This document shows, one piece after another, positions 56,964 through 64,000 of a DNA stretch of 64,000 nucleotides. A program made the position numbers and the translations under genes. Under the pieces are notes generated by a model. That model did not search any database, had not been told where the DNA came from, and worked only from the letters and a program-made list of their open reading frames with translations. Location of the stretch: assembly GCF_002754315.1 (NCBI RefSeq), contig NZ_PEFE01000001.1, positions 1,922,001 to 1,986,000 on the forward strand, written 5' to 3'. Within the stretch, counting starts at the first letter, position 1; each line of letters begins with the position of its first letter. The stretch is from Flavobacterium sp. 11 (GTDB lineage: Bacteria > Bacteroidota > Bacteroidia > Flavobacteriales > Flavobacteriaceae).

Positions 56964-58184
56964 ATGAAAAGCGTTATACTTTCCAATTTTCATCCAATTT
57001 TAGTGGGTAAATTGATTGATCAAAAAAAGCTAAATCAGTACACAAAATTTCTGTATTATCATTTTCAAAATCTTCCAAAATCAGGTGTAACTGGAAATGG
57101 AGCTTTTGATAATGAACCTATTACTTTTGAGCTTATTTCTGATCAAGTAGATAAGTATGCTGTTTCTTCTGAAAACATTAATAGTAGACAAAGTATTATT
57201 TTTGAAGAAGTAGAGGATTTTATTGAACATATTATGGAAATTACTTCGCCTTCAGGATATCATTTTCCTTCAGGTTTCGAAGTCAAATCCGGAAATCTTT
57301 ATGGGCCAAAAATTGAGGTTCGAATGGAATGGTTCAAAAGGAAAATGGGATATGTTTTTGATCAATTTTATTTAAAAACAAATACAAGTCCGGAAAATCT
57401 GATACATGTCACTTGTTCCGGATATTCTTCGCCAAGTGTAGCTCAAGAAGCCGTTATAGAAAGAGATTGGGAAACAGTACAAGTTACACATTCCTATCAC
57501 ATGGGTTGTTATGGAGCTTTTCCGGCAATTCGTACAGGAAGAAGTTTGCTGTGTGCCAGTACAACTAAAGGCAGAGTAGATGTGGTTCATACAGAATTAT
57601 TATCAGCACACTTAAATCTGACCGAATTTTCGAATTCAAATATTATGATTTGCTCTCTTTTTGCAGATGGATTTATTGGTTATTCCCTATTTGATGAAGA
57701 ATCTTTCCTGAATGATGATTCGTTTCCTGAGAAAAAAGGACTACGAATTATTGCCTCTCATGAAGTTATTATACCGGATTCATTAGAGGATATGTCTTGG
57801 GATTTAGGCGAATATAATTTTTTGATGACCTTGTCTAAACGAGTGCCTGTTTTTATACGCAAAAATATCAAACCTTTTTTGACTACACTTTGTAAAAAAG
57901 GGAATGTTGATCTTGAACAGCAAAAAGGGAATATGCATTTTGCGATACATCCGGGCGGACCAAAAATCATTGATTATGTTATAGATGCAATTGGATTGGC
58001 TAAAGAACAAGCGAATTGGTCTTATGAGATTTTACGCCGTCAAGGGAACATGTCTTCGGCCACGATTCCTCATATTTTTAACGAAATTGTAAACGATCCA
58101 AATATTGAATCAGGTAAGAAAATTGTAGCGATGGCATTTGGACCTGGACTTACAGCTACAGGTTTGTTACTGGAAAAAATATAA
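56964..58184 (+). CDS. type III polyketide synthase-like (chalcone synthase family) enzyme
   Basis: The 406-residue protein has the Cys-His-Asn triad of thiolase-fold type III polyketide synthases: Cys182 in SYHMGCYGAFPAIR, His329 in HFAIHPGGPKI and Asn362 in RRQGNMSSATIPHI. NLIHVTCSGYSSPS (~146-159) is the usual stretch before the active site. Such enzymes extend an acyl-CoA starter with malonyl-CoA and cyclise the chain. There is no flexirubin (dar) or other biosynthetic cluster near; the neighbours are NDH-2 and DUF3810, so it stands alone. The product, perhaps an alkylpyrone or alkylresorcinol, cannot be predicted. A 3-oxoacyl-ACP synthase III-like role is an alternative. Confidence 0.85.
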   Translation: MKSVILSNFHPILVGKLIDQKKLNQYTKFLYYHFQNLPKSGVTGNGAFDNEPITFELISDQVDKYAVSSENINSRQSIIFEEVEDFIEHIMEITSPSGYHFPSGFEVKSGNLYGPKIEVRMEWFKRKMGYVFDQFYLKTNTSPENLIHVTCSGYSSPSVAQEAVIERDWETVQVTHSYHMGCYGAFPAIRTGRSLLCASTTKGRVDVVHTELLSAHLNLTEFSNSNIMICSLFADGFIGYSLFDEESFLNDDSFPEKKGLRIIASHEVIIPDSLEDMSWDLGEYNFLMTLSKRVPVFIRKNIKPFLTTLCKKGNVDLEQQKGNMHFAIHPGGPKIIDYVIDAIGLAKEQANWSYEILRRQGNMSSATIPHIFNEIVNDPNIESGKKIVAMAFGPGLTATGLLLEKI

Positions 58185-58238
58185 TTTTTTAAGTACCAAG
58201 TTAGACGTTAAGAGCTATAGGTTATTAAAATTCTTAAC

Positions 58239-59300
58239 TTAAAACTTTCTTTCCTTGTAATAATTCACCATCAAATTTACAAATTTACTATAGCCTTCTA
58301 GACCGTCTTTTTGCTGATTTATTTTCAGAAATCTATCGTAAAAAGCATGAAAACCTTTGTCAATTATAGTGTCATACTGTTTCCAAAAATGCTCACTTTC
58401 TTTATAGTTTTTCAAAATTCCGGGATGAATTGTTTTGAGTAGTTCTTTGAAAATTTTTTCGTCTCGAACTTGCCAATTACCCAAACAATAACGCAAAGCC
58501 ATGCTGTAGCCTGAATATTGAATGTATGCATTTTCATTTTTTATGGAAGCTAAAAAACCAATAAAGTTGCATTCACTTTCGCTGGCAAAACCCATTTGAT
58601 GCGCCATTTCATGATTGGTAGTCATGGGGAAACTGTACATTGGACCCAGATAATTAACTTGTGCTTCATTGGTAAACGGATTCAGATAACCACCAAAACC
58701 CATGTAGGTCAAAGGCAAACTGATAAGTGATTTCTTGGTGCTTAAATGGTTGTAAGTGAAATACGAATATTCTTCAGCTAGTTTTTTGTAACCATTCAAA
58801 TTCATCTTAAAAACCTGATCTTGTGTGTACGGGAATACTACTTTTAAACTATCATTTTTTGTAATCTGTTTTTGAATAGCGTTTGTTTTAGCGATTAACT
58901 TTTTGGTGAAAACCAATAAATCAGCATCTGAATAGTCTTTTTTAATTTCCATTTTTTCAAAAAGCGGTTGGCGGTAATAATTAAATGCCCACAGTGAATG
59001 AAACAAGAAATAGAACACTGAAACAAAACTTAATATGGATAATATATTGCTTTTCCATTTTAACTTCCAAGATTTTCGTTGGTTCCAAAACCATTTTAAG
59101 ACAAAAGCAATAACAATAATATACATTACATCTCCCAAAGAAAATGGAATGCTTCCCAATGCTAATCTTGAGAATTTTGAAAGTACCGGATAAAAACCAT
59201 TACTGTAAAACTGTTCCACTTGTAGCGGAAAATAAGGGAGTACCTGCAAAATTAATATTTGGACAAAAAGAAAGAAAGAAAGGAAATATTTTGTTCGCAC
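58239..59300 (-). CDS. DUF3810 family membrane metallopeptidase-like protein
   Basis: The 353-residue protein has three N-terminal membrane helices (~8-28, ~52-68, ~85-105) and a soluble C-terminal domain with the zinc-protease motif NHEMAHQMGFASESE (HExxH plus a downstream Glu, ~225-240). That matches DUF3810. It could be a membrane-bound metallopeptidase, but no substrate is known. It is convergent with the polyketide synthase gene and divergent from pepD. Confidence 0.87.
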   Translation of the reverse strand: MRTKYFLSFFLFVQILILQVLPYFPLQVEQFYSNGFYPVLSKFSRLALGSIPFSLGDVMYIIVIAFVLKWFWNQRKSWKLKWKSNILSILSFVSVFYFLFHSLWAFNYYRQPLFEKMEIKKDYSDADLLVFTKKLIAKTNAIQKQITKNDSLKVVFPYTQDQVFKMNLNGYKKLAEEYSYFTYNHLSTKKSLISLPLTYMGFGGYLNPFTNEAQVNYLGPMYSFPMTTNHEMAHQMGFASESECNFIGFLASIKNENAYIQYSGYSMALRYCLGNWQVRDEKIFKELLKTIHPGILKNYKESEHFWKQYDTIIDKGFHAFYDRFLKINQQKDGLEGYSKFVNLMVNYYKERKF

Positions 59301-59368
59301 AGCATGAATTTTAGTAGTGTAAATATAATTACAATATCAATTAGTATCGATAAAGAATTTAAACTTTG

Positions 59369-59376
59369 TAACTTTG
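59369..59376 (+). promoter_or_regulatory. -7 box of pepD
   Basis: TAACTTTG matches TAnnTTTG, 34 bases before the pepD start. Confidence 0.55.
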
Positions 59377-59410
59377 GGCTTTGTAAATGTTAAACCTCAA
59401 ACAAAAATAA

Positions 59411-60874
59411 ATGAGTCAAGAAATAAGAAATCTGGAACCAAAAGCACTTTGGAATAAGTTTGCCGATTTAAACGCTGTACCGCGTCCTTCTAAAAAAGAA
59501 GAGCGTGTGATTGAGTTTATGAAAAACTTCGGAAATAGCCTTGGATTAGAGACTTTTGAAGATGAAATTCGCAACGTAATTATCCGTAAACCGGCAACTG
59601 CTGGAATGGAAAATCGAAAAGCAATTGTACTTCAAGGACATTTGGATATGGTGCATCAAAAAAATTCCAATACCGTTTTTGATTTTGATACACAAGGAAT
59701 CGATATGTATGTAGATGGAGATTGGGTTCGTGCTCGTGGAACAACTCTAGGTGCTGATAACGGTCTTGGAGTTGCAGCTATCATGGCAATATTAGAAAGT
59801 ACGGATATTCCACATCCTGCTATAGAAGCTTTGTTTACAATCGATGAGGAAACAGGAATGACAGGAGCATTGAACTTAAAAGGAGGTATTTTACAAGGTC
59901 AAATTCTGTTGAATTTAGATACGGAAGAAGATGACGAAATAGATATTGGTTGTGCGGGAGGAATTGATGTGACGGCTACTGCTGAATATGATGAAGAAGA
60001 AACTCCGGAAGGTTCTGTAGGATATACGATTACTGTAAAAGGCTTGAAAGGTGGGCATTCCGGAATGGATATTCACAAAGGATTGGGTAATGCCAATAAA
60101 ATCATGAACCGATTGTTATTTGATGGTTTTGATAATTTTGGGTTACAAATTTCTGAAATAAAAGGAGGAAGTTTGCGTAATGCGATTCCGCGTGAAAGTC
60201 AAGCAAAAGTAATTATTGCTGAAGTGTATGATGAGGCTTTTGTTTTTGACATGCAGCAAATTGTAAACGAAATCAAAACGGAGTTAAAAACGACGGAGCC
60301 TAATTTAGAAGTTGTTTTTGAAAAAATGGAGGCAACTCCTGCTAAAGTAATGCCCTCAATTGCTCAATTTTACTTTGTAAGAGCAATGTATACAGCTCAT
60401 AATGGCGTTTATAGAATGAGTGCAGATTTTGATAATTTAGTAGAAACATCGAACAATATTGCTAAAGTAATTGTTGGCGAAGGACAGCTTTCGGTACAAT
60501 GTTTAACACGTTCTTCGGTAGAAACCTCCAAGTTTGATTTGGCTAATGCTTTGCGTTCCGCTTTTGAATTAATGGGTTGTGAAGTTGAGTTTTCTGGAGC
60601 ATATCCGGGTTGGACACCAAATTCTGAATCAGAGATTTTGGATGTTTTAGTTCCGATTTACGAAAAACAAAACGGTGAAAAACCAAAAGTAGTGGCATGT
60701 CACGCAGGATTAGAATGTGGAATTCTGGGAACGAATTATCCTGATATGGATATGATTTCTTTTGGACCAACGATTCACGGTGCACATTCCCCTGACGAAA
60801 GAGCGAGTATTTCTTCTTCTCAGAAATTCTGGAAATTTGTATTGGAAATTTTAGCTAATATTCCTGTGAAATAG
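59411..60874 (+). CDS. pepD: aminoacyl-histidine dipeptidase (M20C family)
   Basis: The 487-residue cytosolic enzyme cleaves Xaa-His and other dipeptides. It has the dinuclear zinc ligands in VLQGHLDMVHQ (His ~79), TLGADNGLGVAA (Asp ~118) and TIDEETGMTGAL (Glu ~148), then NLDTEEDDEIDIGCAGG. The dimerisation lobe contains GLKGGHSGMDIHKG, and the final ligand is the His in IHGAHSPDERASIS (~460). It carries its own -7 box and terminator. Confidence 0.94.
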   Translation: MSQEIRNLEPKALWNKFADLNAVPRPSKKEERVIEFMKNFGNSLGLETFEDEIRNVIIRKPATAGMENRKAIVLQGHLDMVHQKNSNTVFDFDTQGIDMYVDGDWVRARGTTLGADNGLGVAAIMAILESTDIPHPAIEALFTIDEETGMTGALNLKGGILQGQILLNLDTEEDDEIDIGCAGGIDVTATAEYDEEETPEGSVGYTITVKGLKGGHSGMDIHKGLGNANKIMNRLLFDGFDNFGLQISEIKGGSLRNAIPRESQAKVIIAEVYDEAFVFDMQQIVNEIKTELKTTEPNLEVVFEKMEATPAKVMPSIAQFYFVRAMYTAHNGVYRMSADFDNLVETSNNIAKVIVGEGQLSVQCLTRSSVETSKFDLANALRSAFELMGCEVEFSGAYPGWTPNSESEILDVLVPIYEKQNGEKPKVVACHAGLECGILGTNYPDMDMISFGPTIHGAHSPDERASISSSQKFWKFVLEILANIPVK

Positions 60875-60884
60875 TATTCAGTGT

Positions 60885-60930
60885 AAAAAAAAAGTGTTCA
60901 GTTATAAACGAAACTGGACACTTTTTTTTT
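60885..60930 (+). terminator. terminator after pepD
   Basis: AGTGTTCAGTT pairs with AACTGGACACT (one G-U pair) between A and T tracts, so it may work in both directions. Confidence 0.85.
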
Positions 60931-60949
60931 GGATACTGAAACTAAATTT

Positions 60950-61060
60950 TTAGTCTCTTTTAGGACTGTTTTTCTTATCTCTTTTTTCTTCTTTCTTTTC
61001 TTTAGCCGTTTTTAAAGGTTCTTTTTTTACGGTTTTCTTAGCGTCTTGACTTTTTGCCAT
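60950..61060 (-). CDS. 36-residue lysine-rich small protein
   Basis: A short frame on the minus strand begins MAKSQDAKKTVKKEPL and ends KKNSPKRD. Roughly half the residues are Lys, Arg, Glu or Asp, with Lys dominating, so it is a highly basic and probably disordered or helical peptide. The start is preceded by an AT-rich leader. The composition and the position between two terminator-like structures suggest a real gene, possibly nucleic-acid or ribosome associated. No family can be named. Confidence 0.55.
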   Translation of the reverse strand: MAKSQDAKKTVKKEPLKTAKEKKEEKRDKKNSPKRD

Positions 61061-61133
61061 GATATAGGTATTTAATTTTGTTTTTAATTTTGATGTAAGT
61101 AAATGTATATAATATTTTGATTGATTTTAAAGA

Positions 61134-61472
61134 TTATTTCAAAAAATCCCCATCTATGATTAATAATTCAACTCCATTAGTGGATATAGAGCGATGGGAG
61201 CTTGCGTCATCTGAAACTACATAAGTCATTCCTTTTGAAAGCTGGACTTGTTCTCCGGATTCTAATTCACTAATAAAATCACCTTCAAGGCAATGCACAA
61301 TATGTCCTTTTTGGCACCAATGGTCTGCCAGATAATCTTTGGAATAGGTTACTTTACGAATTCTAAGGCCGCCTAATTGAGTTGTTTGCCAATGCGCTAT
61401 TCCTGTTGTTCCGATATGTTCAGTTTTTTCTATTGAATCCCAATTAATAGTTTGAAAAGGTATAGTAGACAT
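61134..61472 (-). CDS. DHCW-motif cupin protein
   Basis: From the ATG at 61472 (MSTIPFQTINWD) the protein has 112 residues; an upstream in-frame ATG at 61532 would place the start inside AT-rich DNA. The motif YLADHWCQKGHIVHCLEGDF with DHCW-type residues (here DHWC) and the closing SDDASSHRSISTNGVELLIID mark a small single-cupin fold. Histidines in the motif probably bind a metal. Enzymatic role unknown. Confidence 0.82.
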   Translation of the reverse strand: MSTIPFQTINWDSIEKTEHIGTTGIAHWQTTQLGGLRIRKVTYSKDYLADHWCQKGHIVHCLEGDFISELESGEQVQLSKGMTYVVSDDASSHRSISTNGVELLIIDGDFLK

Positions 61473-61520
61473 AGATTTTACTTTTAGAGTATTAAAACTT
61501 AAATTTAACTGCTTTAAAAT

Positions 61521-61555
61521 AAAAATCCCCAACTACTTTCGGAATCGGGGATTAA
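61521..61555 (-). terminator. terminator after the carboxypeptidase-regulatory-like gene
   Basis: On the minus strand AATCCCC and GGGGATT pair around a ~17-base loop and are followed by a T tract. Confidence 0.65.
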
Positions 61556-61608
61556 ATTATTTTTTTTATTCCAAAATAACTAGTTGTTTGAGTAATGGAA
61601 TATTGGGT

Positions 61609-62376
61609 TTATTTTTTCTTCAGGACTTTATATTCTTCGTAACAGCCACTTATAGCATCCATAATTTGTAAATCATTAGCCGTTTTTATAAACGATTCAG
61701 AGTAGTTACAGCGTTGCAGAATTTCGGCAATTTCATTTTTGTCAACACCTAAAAGAACTGATATTGTTTCTCTGTCAAATTTAGATTCCAAAAGGTTTCG
61801 TACCGTATCATCTTTCTTCATTTCTTTCAGTTTCTTGAGCTCTTTTGGATTCTTCCCAAAGAAATTATAGAGCATGTCCGCTGGATTGAATATAGAACCT
61901 AGCACTCTTCCAAAAGCATTTGGAGAATATTCCCCTGCTTCATAACCTTGCGTTAAACCGGAAATACTATACCTGTAGTTTTCTCTAACGGGGATAATTT
62001 TAGTGTCTACTTCAAGATATCCTGTTAGATTAAAGGGTCTGATTACCACTTCTTCAAGTGCAATTGCTTTTTCAGTAAGTTGAATTTTGGTGCTTTTGTT
62101 TTTTATCCAGTCATTGGTTACGCGAACGCGAAGCGATTGAAATCCTAAACTTGTAATGTGAAGCGTATCGTTCAGTTGTACATCTATTTCAAAATATCCT
62201 CCTGAATCGGTAGTTGCGCCTCTAACTTTATTGATATTAATGATATTTACACTAGATAATGCTTGTCTAGTTGTATTGCTGATAATGATACCATTAACTT
62301 TTTGGGAGGGTTCTTTAACTTGCGCAAAAGCAGTTGCGGATAGTACTAAAAAAAAGAAAACTACAAAATATTTCAT
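61609..62376 (-). CDS. secreted protein with carboxypeptidase regulatory-like domain
   Basis: The 255-residue protein has a signal peptide (residues 1-18, ending AFAQ). The CarboxypepD_reg-like beta-sandwich (~25-110: KVNGIIISNTTRQALSSVNI, ATTDSGGYFEIDVQLNDTLH, ITSLGFQSLRVRV) is the module found at the N-terminus of SusC/TonB-dependent receptors. No barrel follows; the C-terminal ~140 residues are helical and Lys-rich. It may be a stand-alone envelope protein. The role is unknown. Confidence 0.83.
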   Translation of the reverse strand: MKYFVVFFFLVLSATAFAQVKEPSQKVNGIIISNTTRQALSSVNIININKVRGATTDSGGYFEIDVQLNDTLHITSLGFQSLRVRVTNDWIKNKSTKIQLTEKAIALEEVVIRPFNLTGYLEVDTKIIPVRENYRYSISGLTQGYEAGEYSPNAFGRVLGSIFNPADMLYNFFGKNPKELKKLKEMKKDDTVRNLLESKFDRETISVLLGVDKNEIAEILQRCNYSESFIKTANDLQIMDAISGCYEEYKVLKKK

Positions 62377-62464
62377 AAACTGGTTTAAGACTTTAAAAGT
62401 AATAAAACAGGATTAAATATTTTGTAGTTCCAGTATATAATTATAAGAAAATTAACAATGAATG

Positions 62465-64000
62465 TTAGTCTCTTCTTGGTCTTCTTGGTCTTGGTGAGTC
62501 ACCAAAGCTTTCAGAACGTCTTGGTGCTCTGTCAGACGAACCTTCAGTTCTAGGTCTGTCAGATGAAAAACCACCTTCTCTTCTTGGAGCTGGTCCTCTG
62601 TCGCTTCTGAAACCACCTTCTCTTGGAGCTGAGTTTCTGTCGCTTCTAAATCCACCACCTGAACCTTCTCTTCTTGGAGCAAAGCTTCCTTCTCTTCTTG
62701 GAGCAGAACTTCTTCCACCACCAAAACTTCCACCAGAACTTCTTCCATTATGGTCACGTCTTCCGCCACCGTCATTTTTAGAAATTTCAACATTGATTCT
62801 ACGTCCTTCTAATTGTACGTTGTTCAATACTTCCATTACTTTATCAGTATGTTCCGGATCAGTGTTAAAGAAAGAGAAACCTTCTTTTACGTCTACTTTG
62901 AAAACATCATCACGACCTAAGTCTAATGTTTCTTTCAAGTAATCCTTCAATGACATCCAATCAAAGTTATCTCTAGAACCTATGTTCACAAAATATCTTG
63001 TTGCACCACCATTGTTGTTTTCTCTTGGAGCACCATCTCTATCGTCACGATCACGTCTTTCAGAACCTGAAGATTGATTAGAAATATCTCTTGTTTTTTT
63101 GTAGTAATTGATAAAACGATTAAATTCAACCGATACCATTTTCTTGATTAATTCCTCTTTCGATAAACCTTCAAGAACGCTGTTAATTGCAGGAAGATAG
63201 TTGTCAATTTCGTGATCAACTTCTGTATCTTTAATTTTATTAGCTAAGTGTAACAATTGGATTTCGCAGATTTCAATTCCAGAAGGGATTGTTTTTTCTT
63301 CGAATTTTTGTTTGATGATTCTTTCGATTGAAGAAATCTTACGCAATTCACTTTTAGTAACAATTACGATAGAAGTTCCTAATTTTCCAGCACGACCTGT
63401 ACGACCAGAACGGTGGTTGTACGTTTCGATTTCGTCAGGTAATTGATAATTCACTACGTGAGTAATGTTATCAACGTCAATTCCACGAGCAGCAACGTCA
63501 GTAGCTACAAGCATTTGGATTTGTCTTCCTCTAAAAGATTTCATTACACCATCACGTTGCGCTTGAGATAAATCTCCGTGCAATGCAGCAGCGCTGTATC
63601 CATCTTCGATCAATTTTTCAGCAACAGCTTGCGTATCTCTTTTGGTACGACAGAAAACTACTGAGAAAATGTCTGGATTAGCATCCGCTAAACGCTTCAA
63701 AGCTTCGTAACGGTCACGTGCATTTACAAGGTAAAATTCGTGAGAAACTGTAGCAGAACCTGAGTTTTTAGCGCCAACTGTAATTTCAATTGGGTCTTTC
63801 ATGAATTGTTTTCCAATACGTGCTACTTCAGCAGGCATTGTTGCAGAGAATAACCATGTGTTTTTTTCGTCTGGCGTAGTAGAAAGGATGTTTACGATAT
63901 CTTCGTAGAAACCCATATTCAACATTTCGTCAGCTTCGTCAAGAATACAAAAACTAATTTGAGAGATGTTTACCAATCCTCTATTAATCATGTCTTGCAT
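62465..64000 (-). CDS. DEAD-box RNA helicase, 5' end outside window
   Basis: The visible 511 residues cover the C-terminal part of RecA domain 1, with FCILDEADEMLNMGF (motif II) and LFSATMPAE (motif III). RecA domain 2 has ARGIDVDNITHVVNY and HRSGRTGRAGKLG (motifs V and VI). A helical linker and a DbpA-type RNA-binding domain (RYFVNIGSRDNFDWMSLKDY, EGFSFFNTDPEHTDKVMEVL) follow, then a ~100-residue Arg/Gly/Ser-rich tail with repeated APRREG and FRSDR units. This is the DeaD/CsdA type, unwinding RNA in ribosome assembly and cold adaptation. The frame continues past the window edge, so the methionine at the end is internal. Confidence 0.93.
   Translation of the reverse strand: MQDMINRGLVNISQISFCILDEADEMLNMGFYEDIVNILSTTPDEKNTWLFSATMPAEVARIGKQFMKDPIEITVGAKNSGSATVSHEFYLVNARDRYEALKRLADANPDIFSVVFCRTKRDTQAVAEKLIEDGYSAAALHGDLSQAQRDGVMKSFRGRQIQMLVATDVAARGIDVDNITHVVNYQLPDEIETYNHRSGRTGRAGKLGTSIVIVTKSELRKISSIERIIKQKFEEKTIPSGIEICEIQLLHLANKIKDTEVDHEIDNYLPAINSVLEGLSKEELIKKMVSVEFNRFINYYKKTRDISNQSSGSERRDRDDRDGAPRENNNGGATRYFVNIGSRDNFDWMSLKDYLKETLDLGRDDVFKVDVKEGFSFFNTDPEHTDKVMEVLNNVQLEGRRINVEISKNDGGGRRDHNGRSSGGSFGGGRSSAPRREGSFAPRREGSGGGFRSDRNSAPREGGFRSDRGPAPRREGGFSSDRPRTEGSSDRAPRRSESFGDSPRPRRPRRD

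Noticed and set aside
62452..62793. Minus-strand open frame with repeated EEKV/LQEE units
   Set aside because: It overlaps the Arg/Gly-rich tail of the helicase in another frame; the repetition comes from the low-complexity tail.

Overview
This window looks like a chromosome segment from a Flavobacterium-like member of the Flavobacteriaceae. It is AT-rich. It carries a GldI-type gliding lipoprotein, several secreted proteins with type IX secretion (T9SS) C-terminal domains, many SPII lipoproteins, a GSII-like and a GSIII glutamine synthetase, and several TAnnTTTG boxes of the Bacteroidota sigma factor just upstream of genes. No rRNA, tRNA, CRISPR array or prophage was seen.

Layout. 1-5.6 kb: a truncated and a complete T9SS-exported repeat protein with near-identical C-terminal domains, then a small lipoprotein. 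5.7-13.7 kb: TerC membrane protein, divergent GSII-like and GSIII glutamine synthetases, an OmpA-like protein, a DUF4242 protein, purM and a hypothetical. 13.8-19.7 kb: two-module M16 protease, GNAT acetyltransferase, and a five-PAS membrane protein that stops before any kinase. 20-28.6 kb: an accessory block with every resident gene on the minus strand (AraC/methyltransferase, serine hydrolase/AraC, VOC protein, TIMP-like secreted protein, TPR protein). Its later genes are separated by related ~100-bp inverted-repeat elements, one of them split by an IS110-family element. 29-35.4 kb: housekeeping and envelope genes, including the DHH phosphoesterase-gldI-PPIase-PPIase operon, a ClC channel and RidA. 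35.7-45.2 kb: guaA, a frameshifted LysM protein, osmC-like, DUF3820, pyrG and yidC. 45.2-55.1 kb: fasciclin lipoprotein, MORN-like protein, mnmA, T9SS subtilase, nitronate monooxygenase-like enzyme, NUDIX, acyltransferase, and an ECF sigma factor with a coupled membrane partner. 55.2-64 kb: NDH-2, a solitary type III polyketide synthase-like enzyme, DUF3810, pepD, a 36-residue basic protein, a DHCW cupin, a carboxypeptidase-regulatory-like protein and the 3' part of a DEAD-box helicase.

The most interesting region is 21.9-28.6 kb. It reads like an integron-type cassette array without an integrase: same-strand genes, an attC-like element after each, and short gene-specific complementary ends of the kind expected when a cassette has passed through a circular form. 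The IS110 element sits inside one of these sites and has a structured left end that could encode its bridge RNA. The integron reading is an inference and needs structural and comparative tests.
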